Origin: an uncultured bacterium
GTDB lineage: Bacteria > Armatimonadota > Hebobacteria > CAIYQO01
Direction: 5' to 3'
DNA length: 64,000 bases
Assembly (NCBI GenBank): GCA_903928345.1
Contig: CAIYQO010000184.1
Span: 1-64,000 of the forward strand
Shown here: positions 54,376 to 64,000 of the stretch, piece by piece
Layout: each line of letters opens with the position of its first letter
Position numbering within the stretch: the stretch's first letter is position 1
The notes under the pieces: model-generated
What the model was told of the DNA's origin: nothing
What the model saw: only the letters and a program-made list of their open reading frames with translations
The model's database searches: none
Position numbers and translations under genes: made by a program

Positions 54376-57300
54376 ATGCTGAAAAATTCCGTCTGGACCC
54401 GCATCATGCTGTTGTGTGCAGCGCTCTTCATCGTGTCCCATGCCGGTGCGACCACCTATTTCGTGCGCGCCCAGGGCAACGACCTGGCGGATGGGCAAAC
54501 GGCGCACACCGCCTTCCATACAATTGTCCGTGCGGCCCGCGCGTTGAACCACGGTGACAGCATCGTCATCGGCCCGGGCACCTACCGTGGCACCGTCCTG
54601 ATCGCCGAGCGCTTCGGCAACGCCGACACGCCGCTGGCTATCAGCGGTGATGAGAGCGGCAAGCGTACCGGCGATGCGCCCGGCCCCGTAGTGTGGGAAG
54701 CGTTGACGCCCAGCGAGCCGGCGCTGCGGATGCACCGCGCGCAGGATGTCCGCATTTCCGGCCTGACGATACGCGGTGTCGGCGCGGGTGTAGCGCTCGA
54801 GCAGGTGCACCGCGCGCGCATTGAGCGCTGCTCCTTCGATCATCTCGCCAAGGGGATCAGCCTGTCCGAGTGTGAAGATGTGCGTGTAGAAAGCTGTGTC
54901 CTCACGCGGGAGATCATGGGCGTGCTGGTAAAAAATACCACGCGTACCCGTCTGGCGCACTTGACCATCGCCTCATGCAGTGCCTCGGGCATCCTGCTCT
55001 GCAACAGCGCCATCGGCGAGATTCGCAACTGCCTGCTGGTGGATTGCGCCACCGGCATGGTGGCTGATGTCGCCAGCGCGCCGTCCTGGAGCAGCGATTA
55101 TAATACCTTCAACGGCACCATGGGCAGTTGGGGCCTGGCCCCGCTCAGCCGCGTGGCGTATGAATGGTTTTCCACCACCGGGCAGGAGCGCCATAGCAAC
55201 TACGTGTTGCCGGCATTCATCAACCCGGCGCAGTATGATCTGCACATCGACCCCACCGTCACCTGGGGTGGTGGCTTGCCGGGCATGTTGATCGGCATGC
55301 CGCTCACCCCGGATGTGCCACTGGATCGTGATGGGAAACCCTTCACGGTGCGTAATGGCCGCGTGGGGACCGGTGCGTATGATTATCCCGAGCCCGTCCC
55401 CACACCCGGGTGGCAGAAGTTGAAAGTCACGCTCCCCAGCGAAGGTGTGCGGCAGAGCGCAGCGATTCTTGCGAAAGACGGTACCCTGCTACGCACACTT
55501 CTCACCGACGCCGCCGGCGTGCGCGAATTGTGGTGGGATGGGCGTGACGACACCGGCACCCCGGTTGCCGCGGGCGCCTACGAAGTGCACACTATTACCC
55601 ATGATCTGCGCATTGTGGATGACGGCACCCTCGGCGACAACGGCAACCCGCTGGGCACCTACAACTGCGACAATGCACAGCGCGTGGTCACCTTCCCGGA
55701 CGGCTCCTTTGTCATCTCCACCATCTATGACGAAGCGGGCGTGCCCATGCGCTATTATGCCGCCACCGGACAACCGATCAGCGGATCCGCTCTGGCGGGT
55801 CCGTCGCCGTGGGCCATTGCCGCCGAAGGCGTGGGCAAAAAACTGATCATCGGCGTTGGCCGCGAACTGCAGCGGATCGTGCCACCGGGCGAGCGCAGCA
55901 CTATGCCGAACGGCGCGGAGAGTTACCCCATCCTGGCCGATGGCGAGCAGTTGGCGAAAGCGATGGATGGCAAAAGCGACCTGCCCTTCGGTGGGGTGGC
56001 GGTAAGCGGCGGCAACGTGCTGGTCACCGTGCCGTTGGCCGGTGGCAGCGTGGTGCGCGTGATCGCGTTAGCCACCGGCGCCAAAGTGGCCGACTGGCCG
56101 GCCCCCAACGCCGGCGATATCGATGTCGACGCTGACGGCAACGCCTGGGTGCTCTGCGGCGCCGCAGTATGCTGCTTCACCCCGCAAGGGCAGGTCGCCA
56201 AACGCTTCACCCCCGGCTTCACTCCCGGCTACCTGGCGGTGGGAAAGGCGCAAGTCGCGCTCATTGACACGACCGGGAATAAGATCGTCTTTCTGCAAAT
56301 GGCCAACGGCGCCGTAGCGCGCACACTGGGTCACGATCAGCCCACCGGACAGTGGCTGCCCGTCACCGGCAACTTATTTCGCAACCTGCGCGATGCGGCC
56401 TTCATGCCGGACGGCCAGTTGCTGGTGTGCGAATACGGACGTATCCGCGCCATTGACCCGCAAACGGCGACGGTGACCATGACGTGCCTGAGTAACTTTC
56501 TGGATGCGTTGGTGCCGAACCCGCAGCACCCGGAATATGTCTACTGCTACGGCGCCAATATCTTCAAGCTCGATCATGCCACCGGGGCATGGGAACAGGT
56601 GCGGGAGGCACCGGGCCTGGTCGCGCCAAACCTTGCGCTGGCTCAATGCATGACCACCGGCATCATCGACGGACGCCTGTATCTCCTGGTCAACGCCACC
56701 GACAGCTATCAGCCGACCGCGGAGGAGAAGAAAGCGGGGTCGTATATCCCCCGACGGCAGGCGTTCCTTGACATTACCGATCCGCGCAATCCGCGCTACG
56801 CCGGCGCCTTCCGCAACACACATGGATTTTCCTACACGGACCTGCGCATCGACAAGGACGGCAGTCTGTGCTACCCCGTCGCCAACAAGATGAAGCTCGC
56901 GGTGCACCCCTACCTGGGACGCGACACCGACGGATATCTGCGCTACACGAGTTTGGGTGTCTATGGGAAGACCGATGTCCCCCTCAAATACCGCGGCGTG
57001 GCCGATAAGGATGTCAAGCCGCGGGAAATGTTCCATAAGGGCGGGCTGGCCATCGACCAGCGCACCAATGACGCCTACCTGCTGGCATGCACGCCGCTGC
57101 AGAACAAAATGGTGCCTGCGTGGGGCGCCAGCGGCACGGGGGTGGGCAAAATGAACGCCGACGGTAGACCGCTGTGGTTCACCATGAGTTCCGGCGGCAA
57201 CTATTCCGGGCTCGCCGTCGTGAACGACGGCAAAGAGGCGTGGGTGATGGCCGGCAAGGACACCAACGGCGGCGCCATTGACGTCTACTCCAGCGATGGG

Positions 57301-58308
57301 CTGCGCCTTTGTACCGGCAATTGCGCCTGGGGCGCCGACTGGATTAACGGCATGGTCGATATCCGCGAGGGATTGCAGGCCTACATCCGCCCGGACGGTA
57401 AGCCCGGCGCGCATGTGGAAGATGACAACATTGGGCGCTTTATTCGCTATCGCATCGACGGCGCCAACACGCTGAAACGGACGATCACCCCGCTAACATG
57501 GGCGGGGCCGGGTGCGCCGGCGGGCGTCAACCCCATTCCGCACGAAGTCGCCGGCAACGCCATGCGCAATCTGATGCCCGTGCCACGGGTGACCACGCTG
57601 CCGGTCGATGGTGATTGGGCGAAATGGGCGGCCGCGGGCATCACGCCGCAGATCGTCAGCCTGCCGATTGTCTCCTGGGGGCGCACCTTCCCCCCGAACC
57701 TGCTGCAAACCTTCGAAGCCGGCACCTCCATCGGCGCGATGGCGCACGATGACAAGAACCTGTATGTCTACTTCCTGACCACCGACAACACGCCGCACTT
57801 CCACGCGCGCAGCACCGGGGAGAATATGTTCGAATACGACAGCATCGAGCTGTGGATCGAGGAAGAACAGTTCGGCATCGGCTTTAACGGCCAGCGACAA
57901 CCGCGGCTCTTCAAGTACCGCTATCACAATAAAGCCGGGGCGGAATGGGCCGCGATGTATCCCATGCCCAACGAGGACATCTGGGGCACGACGCTGGCGA
58001 ACGTCGCCGACCACCCGCTGGGACAGTTGCTGAGCGCCGCGGTGGGCACGTCATTGGACGGCAAACCAGGCTACACGCTGATGGCGAAGATCCCCTTCGA
58101 AGAGATCAAGCTGGTAGGCGGCATCGCGGGGCGCAGGGGGGGCGAAGTGCTGCCAATGACCGGCAAACCAGGCGAAATCCTCCGCATCGGCATTGCCTTT
58201 GACGGCATGTCCGCCTGGGGCCGTTCGCAGGACTTCAAAGTCTACTGGCCATCCGGCCTCATGTTCAGCGACCCCACCACGAATGTGCCCGCAGTCCTGG
58301 GCGAGTAA
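54376..58308 (+). CDS. Giant secreted parallel beta-helix/FlgD-Ig/propeller/CBM9-like protein
   Basis: The 1310-residue protein starts at ATG 54376 behind GGGAG with a signal peptide (RIMLLCAALFIVSHAGA). Residues ~25-330 form a DUF1565/right-handed beta-helix domain (TTYFVRAQGNDLADGQTAHTAF, DSIVIGPGTYRG, ISLSECEDVRVESCVLTRE). A FlgD-like Ig domain follows (VRELWWDGRDDTGTPVAAGAYE), then a long propeller-like region, and a C-terminal CBM9-like domain (LPVDGDWAKWAAAGITP, YDSIELWIEEEQFGIGF). Beta-helix domains are common in polysaccharide lyases and epimerases, but I cannot point to catalytic residues. Its layout repeats that of the 48562 gene, suggesting a family expanded in this organism. Confidence 0.72.
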   Translation: MLKNSVWTRIMLLCAALFIVSHAGATTYFVRAQGNDLADGQTAHTAFHTIVRAARALNHGDSIVIGPGTYRGTVLIAERFGNADTPLAISGDESGKRTGDAPGPVVWEALTPSEPALRMHRAQDVRISGLTIRGVGAGVALEQVHRARIERCSFDHLAKGISLSECEDVRVESCVLTREIMGVLVKNTTRTRLAHLTIASCSASGILLCNSAIGEIRNCLLVDCATGMVADVASAPSWSSDYNTFNGTMGSWGLAPLSRVAYEWFSTTGQERHSNYVLPAFINPAQYDLHIDPTVTWGGGLPGMLIGMPLTPDVPLDRDGKPFTVRNGRVGTGAYDYPEPVPTPGWQKLKVTLPSEGVRQSAAILAKDGTLLRTLLTDAAGVRELWWDGRDDTGTPVAAGAYEVHTITHDLRIVDDGTLGDNGNPLGTYNCDNAQRVVTFPDGSFVISTIYDEAGVPMRYYAATGQPISGSALAGPSPWAIAAEGVGKKLIIGVGRELQRIVPPGERSTMPNGAESYPILADGEQLAKAMDGKSDLPFGGVAVSGGNVLVTVPLAGGSVVRVIALATGAKVADWPAPNAGDIDVDADGNAWVLCGAAVCCFTPQGQVAKRFTPGFTPGYLAVGKAQVALIDTTGNKIVFLQMANGAVARTLGHDQPTGQWLPVTGNLFRNLRDAAFMPDGQLLVCEYGRIRAIDPQTATVTMTCLSNFLDALVPNPQHPEYVYCYGANIFKLDHATGAWEQVREAPGLVAPNLALAQCMTTGIIDGRLYLLVNATDSYQPTAEEKKAGSYIPRRQAFLDITDPRNPRYAGAFRNTHGFSYTDLRIDKDGSLCYPVANKMKLAVHPYLGRDTDGYLRYTSLGVYGKTDVPLKYRGVADKDVKPREMFHKGGLAIDQRTNDAYLLACTPLQNKMVPAWGASGTGVGKMNADGRPLWFTMSSGGNYSGLAVVNDGKEAWVMAGKDTNGGAIDVYSSDGLRLCTGNCAWGADWINGMVDIREGLQAYIRPDGKPGAHVEDDNIGRFIRYRIDGANTLKRTITPLTWAGPGAPAGVNPIPHEVAGNAMRNLMPVPRVTTLPVDGDWAKWAAAGITPQIVSLPIVSWGRTFPPNLLQTFEAGTSIGAMAHDDKNLYVYFLTTDNTPHFHARSTGENMFEYDSIELWIEEEQFGIGFNGQRQPRLFKYRYHNKAGAEWAAMYPMPNEDIWGTTLANVADHPLGQLLSAAVGTSLDGKPGYTLMAKIPFEEIKLVGGIAGRRGGEVLPMTGKPGEILRIGIAFDGMSAWGRSQDFKVYWPSGLMFSDPTTNVPAVLGE

Positions 58309-58457
58309 TGTGCCGGCACATGCTGCCGCTTCTGGGTGGAGTTGGCCCAACGCAAATGCAACCGCGGGTCGGCAGAACCGGGCGTATATTCCACCCGAAT
58401 CGTTGAGAGCGATCTGGCAATCCCCAGTCAGTGCATAGGCGATTGAAAGAGGAAGGC

Positions 58458-61400
58458 ATGACGGAAGCTATCAGCCATTTTGATAGGCACCAGGTCATGA
58501 CCGCGGCGGCGATGGCGCCCCTGACACCCGGCATGCACCGGGTGCGTGAGGACCTGTACTGGTTTCATCCCGTGGACGGTGGGGAGGTGTACTTCCTGGT
58601 TACGCCCGAGGGATTGCTGATGATTGATGCCTCGTTCCTGCGGCATCGTGACGCCATCCTGGCCGGCTTGCGCGAGTACAACCTCGATCCGAGACGCATC
58701 ATCCTCGGCATTGCCACCCACATTCACGCTGATCATGCCGGTGGCCTGGGCTGGTGGGCGCAGGAATTCGGCTTCCCGGTGCTGGCGCACGAGGTGGCCG
58801 CCGTGGCCCTGGAATCCGCCGACCCCATCTCCACCTACGCCACGCTTCCCTATTTGCGAGAGACATTCGTGCCCTGCCCGGTCGCCCGCCGAGTACGGCA
58901 CGGGGAGTGCGTGGAGATCAACGGGGTACAGTTGGCTATCGAGGCAGCGCCGGGACACACGGACAGCGGCATTCACGTGCGCTGCGGAGAGTATTTCTTC
59001 GTAGGCGATACGCTGTTCGCCGACGGTGCGATCGGGTGGATTGACGTGCATTGGGGTTCCAACCCCGACGATTATCTGGAAACCCTCCAGCGCATGCGTC
59101 CACATCTCGGCACCCTCACCCTGGCAGGCCATGGCGCCCCTTACGTCCTGTCGGAGACACAGATCGCGCGTGGCACCAGCATCGTGTCGTTCTACGTGCC
59201 GCCGAGTCATGGCTTCGGGTGCCCACGTCCTCCCAGCGCGTATGCCAGACCGGAGTTCGCACCGAGTCCATCGGCGACAGCGATCCAGTGTGTACCGGAA
59301 GAACCAGTGACGCTGTGCCTGCGCGAGCACCTCGGTCGCGACTGGGAGGCGCACGCGGTGTCGTTTCCTCTGCCGCAAGGAACGACCCTGGGTCCGGACA
59401 CCCCGGTGCAGGTGCGTGACCTGACGTATGGCCACGTCCGAGCCGGTCAGATCGATGAAACCGGGCGCGTGCATTTCCTTACCGATCTGTGGGCCGACGA
59501 AGAACGGCGCTTCGCCGTGACGCCGGTCACGCAACCGTTGCAGACATCGCTGGTCGTCAGCGAGGAGCACGACGAATTCATCCTCAATAGCGGACGGATG
59601 GCCGTGGCGCTGTCGCGACTCAACGGGAGCACCACCGCGCCGCCCCCTGTGCGCTGGCTGACCGGACCGCAAGGCTTGCAGCGCGGCCAAAGCGCCTGGG
59701 CGCCCGGCGTGGCCGTGCAATCGGCGCACAGCCGGCTGATTGCCCGCGGTCCGGTGTTCGCAGAAGTTGAGATGCACTACGCCTTCGTGAATGGCAGTAC
59801 GTATGACATACGGGTGCGGGTCTTCACCGACGCGCCGTTGGCGCTAGTTCACGAGGAGAAGTCGACCGGTACCGCCGGCGCCTGGACCTTGTCGTTGTAT
59901 GAGGGCTTTACGCCCGATACCGTCCAGCTTGGTTTCGCCGACGGGCAGATCTGGCCGGTGACCTATACCGACGACGGGCATTTGTGCAGGCACATCTTCT
60001 TCAACCACATGTCACAGTACCAGGATTTCAAGGACATCTCATGCCTGTATCGCAGCGACGCCAATCGCGACGGCGACGCACTCGGCCTCTTCCCGATGGC
60101 CGGCGATACCTGGGAGAACTTCGCCGAGAACTGGATCACCCTCGACACTCTCGCCGAAGGTCCGGATGTGCGCTATACGTTCCGCCTGGAGCCGGGACGA
60201 CGGGCCTTCGCGCTCTTCGCGTTGCGCCAGAGCGAGACGCGGGTCCGGCGCCGTTCAGACTTCACCTACGGCAAGTTCGTGGTCGGCAATGCCGGCACCG
60301 GGGTCTATGCGCTGCGTGCCCGGTGGGACCTGTGCCGGCTGGATGCCATCAAGGAGATGACCCTTGTCTGGGACCACCCTGCCGGTGCGCGGACGTTCTT
60401 TACCGACCCCGCGCGGATGGCCGCGGCCCGCGCGCGGATGGCCGTTCACCCGGAGTTCTATCGCCAGCAGTTCGAGGCGGATGCCCTGTTCGCGGGCAAT
60501 CCCGCGTCCGTCACCGCGATGAAGCAGGTGTTTTTTTATCACCTGGAACTCATGCGGGACGATGCCATCGAGTTCGGCCCCAACGCCTGCAACGTGAACC
60601 CGGTGTTTTTCCGCCCGCTGGCGGAGTTCCCGTTCTACTACGAGGTGCTCATGATGCGCGGGGCCTTTACCCCCGCGGAGGAGGCTAAAGCTCGGGCCAT
60701 TATGGTGTTTCTCGCCGAGTTCACCGCCAGCGAGAATTACTATTTCGGCCGCAGCTCGTTGCTGCCCGACGACCATCCGGGTCAGATCATGTCGTTGTAC
60801 AAGGGGATGCGCTCGGAGAATTTTGGCACGGACCGGTTCGTGGCGTTCGGCCAGATCGGGGCCGCGTTCCCGGAACATCCAGCTTCAGCGCATTGGCGCG
60901 CCGTGAGCCGCGAATTGTTCGACTTACAATTGCAGCAGTTGGTGGGCGCGTGCGGCAACTGGTGCGAGGGCGTCACCTATGCCCGTTGGGCAATTCAACT
61001 GTTGACCCATTACGCCCTTGCCGTGCATGATTTGGGCGAAGACTGGCTTGCGGACCCACGTTTCAAAAATCTCTATCGCTTCCTGATCGGCACCTTGAGC
61101 CCGCGTAATCCCGTGCATGGCGGCAAGCGCACCGCGCCGGCCTATGGCAGTTACGGAGATACGGAATACGTGCGCGGTTTCAGCTCTCTGCTGGCGATGA
61201 TGGCCACGGCATGGCAGCACACCGACCCGCAGCTCTCCGCGGAGCTGATGTGGGCATATCACGAGATGGGGGATGGGCCCTTTCACGCCTTGCACGGCCC
61301 CGACCTGGTCGTCGAAGCGGACACCGTGGCGCTGTTCACGGATTTCACGCTGCCCGCCTCCCCGCCGGTGCTGACGAGCCGGGGCTTGCCCGACTTCGGC

Positions 61401-62198
61401 GGCATCTTCCGCCATCGCCTCGACGATGGTCGCGAAACCTGCCTGATCGCCCGCGCCTCGCGATTCTGGCCGCACGGTCACGTGGACGCCGGCAGCTTTT
61501 TCCTGTATTGGCGCGACATTCCACTGGTTACCGAGGCGGGGCGCGGCCTCAATGAAGCCGCCGCATTACTCGACACCAACGGCAAGGTCCACAACATCAT
61601 CCGTTTTGACGACTGCGACCCGTTCAAGTATGACTGGCCGTGTCGGCAAGGGCTGGCAGCGTTCGCTGCCGACGGTGACCTGGAATATTTCGTGCTGGAC
61701 TGCCGTGTGGAGAAGCTGCTGATTCCCGGGCGGCGCCCCCGCGGGCACGGCGACCTGGACACCCGGAAGGTGAACATCCGCTATTTCCGGCACTTTCTGT
61801 TCCTGAAGCCGGATATCTTCGTGGTGTATGACGTTTTCTCGCCATCCGAGTGCGCGTCCGAGTTCCGACTCCATTGCCTGGCCGACAGTGTGGCATTCAC
61901 CGGCTCCAGCGCCCTGTTCACCGGGCGTTACGGCGTGGACCTGGAGGTGGCCGTCCTGTCGCCGGCGGCGCCCGCCTTCTCGACGACCCGCGTGCTGGAC
62001 ACCTGCTCGGTCGAGTTCCATCAGGCGCCGGGCGCACCTATCCTGACAGTGTTGACGCCATTCGAACACGGTGAGCGACCGGATATCACCTGCACCTTCC
62101 GCGACGGCCTGCTGACAGTTCGTCGTGACGGGGTTTCTCGGCAGGTGCGCTTTCTGCCGACATCGATACCTGAAATCGCGGGGTTTTCACTGGGGTGA
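58458..62198 (+). CDS. Metallo-beta-lactamase-fold / heparinase II/III-like fusion protein
   Basis: The 1246-residue protein lacks a signal peptide. Residues ~20-270 form an MBL-fold hydrolase with the metal motif THIHADHAGG (His88, His90, Asp92, His93), PGHTDSGIHVRCGEYFFVGDTLF and a final LAGHGAP. A central beta-sandwich region (about 360-640) follows. The C-terminal ~550 residues have the heparinase II/III-like pattern: helical toroid (GACGNWCEGVTYARWAIQLL, GDTEYVRGFSSLLAM) then a beta-sandwich with SRFWPHGHVDAGSFFLYW and FLFLKPDIFVVYDVF. I know of no described enzyme with this order. Two activities on one polypeptide acting on imported glycan or its ester are possible (inference). Start 58458 is behind GAGGAAGG. 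Confidence 0.75.
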   Translation: MTEAISHFDRHQVMTAAAMAPLTPGMHRVREDLYWFHPVDGGEVYFLVTPEGLLMIDASFLRHRDAILAGLREYNLDPRRIILGIATHIHADHAGGLGWWAQEFGFPVLAHEVAAVALESADPISTYATLPYLRETFVPCPVARRVRHGECVEINGVQLAIEAAPGHTDSGIHVRCGEYFFVGDTLFADGAIGWIDVHWGSNPDDYLETLQRMRPHLGTLTLAGHGAPYVLSETQIARGTSIVSFYVPPSHGFGCPRPPSAYARPEFAPSPSATAIQCVPEEPVTLCLREHLGRDWEAHAVSFPLPQGTTLGPDTPVQVRDLTYGHVRAGQIDETGRVHFLTDLWADEERRFAVTPVTQPLQTSLVVSEEHDEFILNSGRMAVALSRLNGSTTAPPPVRWLTGPQGLQRGQSAWAPGVAVQSAHSRLIARGPVFAEVEMHYAFVNGSTYDIRVRVFTDAPLALVHEEKSTGTAGAWTLSLYEGFTPDTVQLGFADGQIWPVTYTDDGHLCRHIFFNHMSQYQDFKDISCLYRSDANRDGDALGLFPMAGDTWENFAENWITLDTLAEGPDVRYTFRLEPGRRAFALFALRQSETRVRRRSDFTYGKFVVGNAGTGVYALRARWDLCRLDAIKEMTLVWDHPAGARTFFTDPARMAAARARMAVHPEFYRQQFEADALFAGNPASVTAMKQVFFYHLELMRDDAIEFGPNACNVNPVFFRPLAEFPFYYEVLMMRGAFTPAEEAKARAIMVFLAEFTASENYYFGRSSLLPDDHPGQIMSLYKGMRSENFGTDRFVAFGQIGAAFPEHPASAHWRAVSRELFDLQLQQLVGACGNWCEGVTYARWAIQLLTHYALAVHDLGEDWLADPRFKNLYRFLIGTLSPRNPVHGGKRTAPAYGSYGDTEYVRGFSSLLAMMATAWQHTDPQLSAELMWAYHEMGDGPFHALHGPDLVVEADTVALFTDFTLPASPPVLTSRGLPDFGGIFRHRLDDGRETCLIARASRFWPHGHVDAGSFFLYWRDIPLVTEAGRGLNEAAALLDTNGKVHNIIRFDDCDPFKYDWPCRQGLAAFAADGDLEYFVLDCRVEKLLIPGRRPRGHGDLDTRKVNIRYFRHFLFLKPDIFVVYDVFSPSECASEFRLHCLADSVAFTGSSALFTGRYGVDLEVAVLSPAAPAFSTTRVLDTCSVEFHQAPGAPILTVLTPFEHGERPDITCTFRDGLLTVRRDGVSRQVRFLPTSIPEIAGFSLG

Positions 62199-62264
62199 AA
62201 GGTTGCCGGCCTGAACACGATCGCCGATTGCCGGACGGGTGGCCTGAAGGTTGTGGGAGGTTGT

Positions 62265-64000
62265 ATGAACATGCATCGGATGATGATTCGCATCCTGTCC
62301 GGGTTTATACTCGGAGTCGCGTTGAGTAGCGCCGCCTTCGCCATTGACGAGATGAAGGGCGTCATGCGCGTGGTGCCCGTGCCGGCGGGGAAAACGGTGA
62401 AGATCGACGGCGATCTCGCCGATTGGGATTTGTCGGCGAAGGAATGGATGATCATGGACGAAATGGCGGCGCATCGCTATGCCGCCGACGTGGCGGTCAT
62501 GTATGACGACGGGTTTTTGTATATTGGCATGGACGCGTTGGTGGGGGCGACGGCGTTGTCGAACCCCGAGCCGCCCGACGGCAAAATCTGGTGTGGGCAC
62601 AGCATCGAATTTCGCTGCATCGCCAGCCCCGACGCGCCCTATCCCTTTGTGACGAACGGCTACAGCCGTGATATGACTTCCCCGCTGGCGAAGTTCTTCC
62701 CGCTGTCCAATACCATCCGCATGTATCGCGATACGGATAAAAAGGTGAACCACATCATCATCCAGCCGGGTCCGCCTTATGGCCCCGCGCAGGTGGTGGA
62801 CCCGGCCGGCAGCGAGATCGCGATTCGCGAGTCCGCCGATAAAACGCACTATATCCTCGAAGCGAAGGTGCCCTGGACGGCCATCGGGGTGGAAGACGGC
62901 AAGTGTCCCTTCAAACCCGGCCAGGGCGCGGCGGGGTTCATCACCATCACCTGGCCCGGCAACTACCGCATCGAATCGCTCTACGCCGACAACACCGCGG
63001 GGCAGGGCTATGTACGCATCAGTTGCTGGGGCCGGCTGGAATTCACCGGGCAAAACAACCTGCCCCCCCGGCATGGCACGCTGGTGGATTACCTGGCGCG
63101 CGCCGAATTGCAGGACGGCAACCCCATCGAGCTGAATCTGCCCGCGCCGGCGAAGGTGAGCGTGAATATCATCGGTAAGGACGGCAGCATCCTCCGTGAG
63201 GTGATCGGCGGCCAGCCGCGCCCCGCCGGCAAAAGCACGGTGTACTGGGACGGCTTCGACTGGCGGGGCAATCCCCTGCCGAAGGGCGATTACACGTGGA
63301 AGGCCTATGCCTCACCGGGCCTGACGCCGAAATTCCTCGGCTGCGTCGGCACCGGCGGTTCGCCGGGCTACCAGACCCCTGACGGCACGGGCGGGTGGGG
63401 CGGCGAGTATGGCGGCCCCATCGACGTGGCCTGCGACGACAGCGGGGTGTATCTGATCTGGCTCTCCTATGAGTCGGGCAAAGGGCTGGTGAAGCTGGCC
63501 CACGACGGCCACACGCTCTGGCGCTCCGGTCCGTTGGCCGACGGCTTCCGTTCCTGTGCGACGAATGGGAAGTATCTGTACACCGCCTATGCCTCGGGCT
63601 ACAACAACCAGCAGCGGTTGTTGCGGATGGATGCGACCACCGGCGCGGAAGTGCCCTTCCCGGGCGTGGGACGCGTGGACCTGGGGGAGGCCGTCCTCGG
63701 GGATAACGGCACTGACTCCGACCAGTATGCGCCCGAACTATCCGGCCTGGCAGCGTCGCCGACCGAAGTGTTTCTCTCCCTGTATCGGCAGAATAAAATC
63801 CTCGTATTGGACGCCGAGACCGGCGCGGTGAAGCGGCAATTGACGCTGAAGCATCCGCGCGGACTGGTCATACAGAAGGATGGCACGCTGCTGGCCATCT
63901 CCTGCGATTTCGACACGCTGGGCAACCGCATCTACAGCTTTGCCAACGGGGCTGGCGCGGCGAATTTCTACCTCCAGTTGTTCCACGTGCGCTCTGCCTA
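62265..64000 (+). CDS. Secreted CBM9-like/FlgD-Ig/propeller protein, 3' end outside window
   Basis: This gene starts at ATG 62265 behind GGGAGG and stays open to the right edge, so the track omits it. It has a signal peptide (RILSGFILGVALSSAAFA). A CBM9-like or DOMON-type sugar-binding domain follows (KTVKIDGDLADWDLSAKEW, YIGMDALVG, GHSIEFRCIA, about 30-260), then a FlgD-like Ig domain (KSTVYWDGFDWRGNPLPKGDY) and the first blades of a propeller (TYAS-like repeats near YLYTAYASGYNNQQRLL). The N-terminal part resembles the CBM9-like tails of the genes at 45711 and 54376, so it belongs to the same secreted family. Confidence 0.75.
   Translation, partial: MNMHRMMIRILSGFILGVALSSAAFAIDEMKGVMRVVPVPAGKTVKIDGDLADWDLSAKEWMIMDEMAAHRYAADVAVMYDDGFLYIGMDALVGATALSNPEPPDGKIWCGHSIEFRCIASPDAPYPFVTNGYSRDMTSPLAKFFPLSNTIRMYRDTDKKVNHIIIQPGPPYGPAQVVDPAGSEIAIRESADKTHYILEAKVPWTAIGVEDGKCPFKPGQGAAGFITITWPGNYRIESLYADNTAGQGYVRISCWGRLEFTGQNNLPPRHGTLVDYLARAELQDGNPIELNLPAPAKVSVNIIGKDGSILREVIGGQPRPAGKSTVYWDGFDWRGNPLPKGDYTWKAYASPGLTPKFLGCVGTGGSPGYQTPDGTGGWGGEYGGPIDVACDDSGVYLIWLSYESGKGLVKLAHDGHTLWRSGPLADGFRSCATNGKYLYTAYASGYNNQQRLLRMDATTGAEVPFPGVGRVDLGEAVLGDNGTDSDQYAPELSGLAASPTEVFLSLYRQNKILVLDAETGAVKRQLTLKHPRGLVIQKDGTLLAISCDFDTLGNRIYSFANGAGAANFYLQLFHVRSA

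Noticed and set aside
58428-59777. 449-codon minus-strand ORF
   Set aside because: It is antisense to the MBL-heparinase fusion, whose metal motif is on the plus strand.

Overview
The window is about 60% GC bacterial DNA, dense in genes and arranged as long operons. Two signal-peptide proteins that look like outer-membrane barrels (18967-19890, 31895-32551) point to a diderm. The very large secreted proteins built from FlgD-type Ig, NHL-like propeller, beta-helix and CBM9-like domains next to a LacI regulator (45.7-64 kb) resemble Armatimonadota and related environmental lineages. That placement is a guess from domain style, not a phylogeny. No tRNA, rRNA, CRISPR array or complete insertion sequence was seen.

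Layout. (1) 1-1982: 5' part of a large DEAD/DEAH helicase that leaves the window on the left. (2) 2.4-6.9 kb: AraC regulator divergent from an aldo/keto reductase, flavodoxin, [4Fe-4S] aldo/keto reductase and SDR set. (3) 7.1-19.9 kb, minus strand: one apparent 13-gene sulfur-assimilation operon. It runs from a DUF3034-like barrel to a family 2 encapsulin shell with an inserted cyclic-nucleotide-binding domain, a SufS-type cysteine desulfurase with a ~215-residue disordered N-terminus (the cargo), CysK, CysE, an AAA+ ATPase, TusA, a second cysteine synthase, DsrE, an Rrf2 regulator, MetY, MetX and LarE. (4) 20-25.2 kb, plus strand: a cystathionine gamma-synthase/lyase behind a structured leader that resembles the SAM-I riboswitch clan, a CysK, a PuuD-like gamma-glutamyl hydrolase, and an amino-acid/amine permease behind a cysteine-containing leader ORF. 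(5) 25.3-42.7 kb: a nitrogenase-like system (NifB, NifD-like, NifK-like, NifH-like and NifX-like proteins) interleaved with a gamma-glutamyl-amide (GS-like) synthetase, two MtaA-like methyltransferases, a corrinoid protein, a reductive activator of corrinoid proteins, two CysK, PdxS, a DUF4395 membrane protein, a second Rrf2 regulator and a MalY/PatB C-S lyase. (6) 42.7-45.6 kb: a decayed accessory patch with a frameshifted transketolase stub, a short-repeat cluster, a DUF4062-HATPase gene and a DUF3883 fragment. (7) 45.6-64 kb: secreted glycan-related giants, a LacI regulator, an N-acetylneuraminate lyase pseudogene and an MBL-heparinase fusion.

How it fits together. Eight copies of a palindromic box (core TATTCCGACC), most placed on or just downstream of a good TTGACA/TATAAT-type promoter, precede the sulfur operons of regions 3 to 5. 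Two Rrf2 regulators with three-cysteine clusters are encoded in those operons. I infer one sulfur-starvation regulon. In this reading organosulfur compounds are imported, possibly gamma-glutamylated, cleaved at C-S bonds by a methylthio-alkane-reductase-like nitrogenase relative and by corrinoid methyl transfer, and the released methanethiol or sulfide is fixed by MetY and five CysK-like enzymes. Sulfane sulfur would be stored or handled by the encapsulin/desulfurase compartment with TusA and DsrE. The individual families are well supported; the combined pathway is inference.
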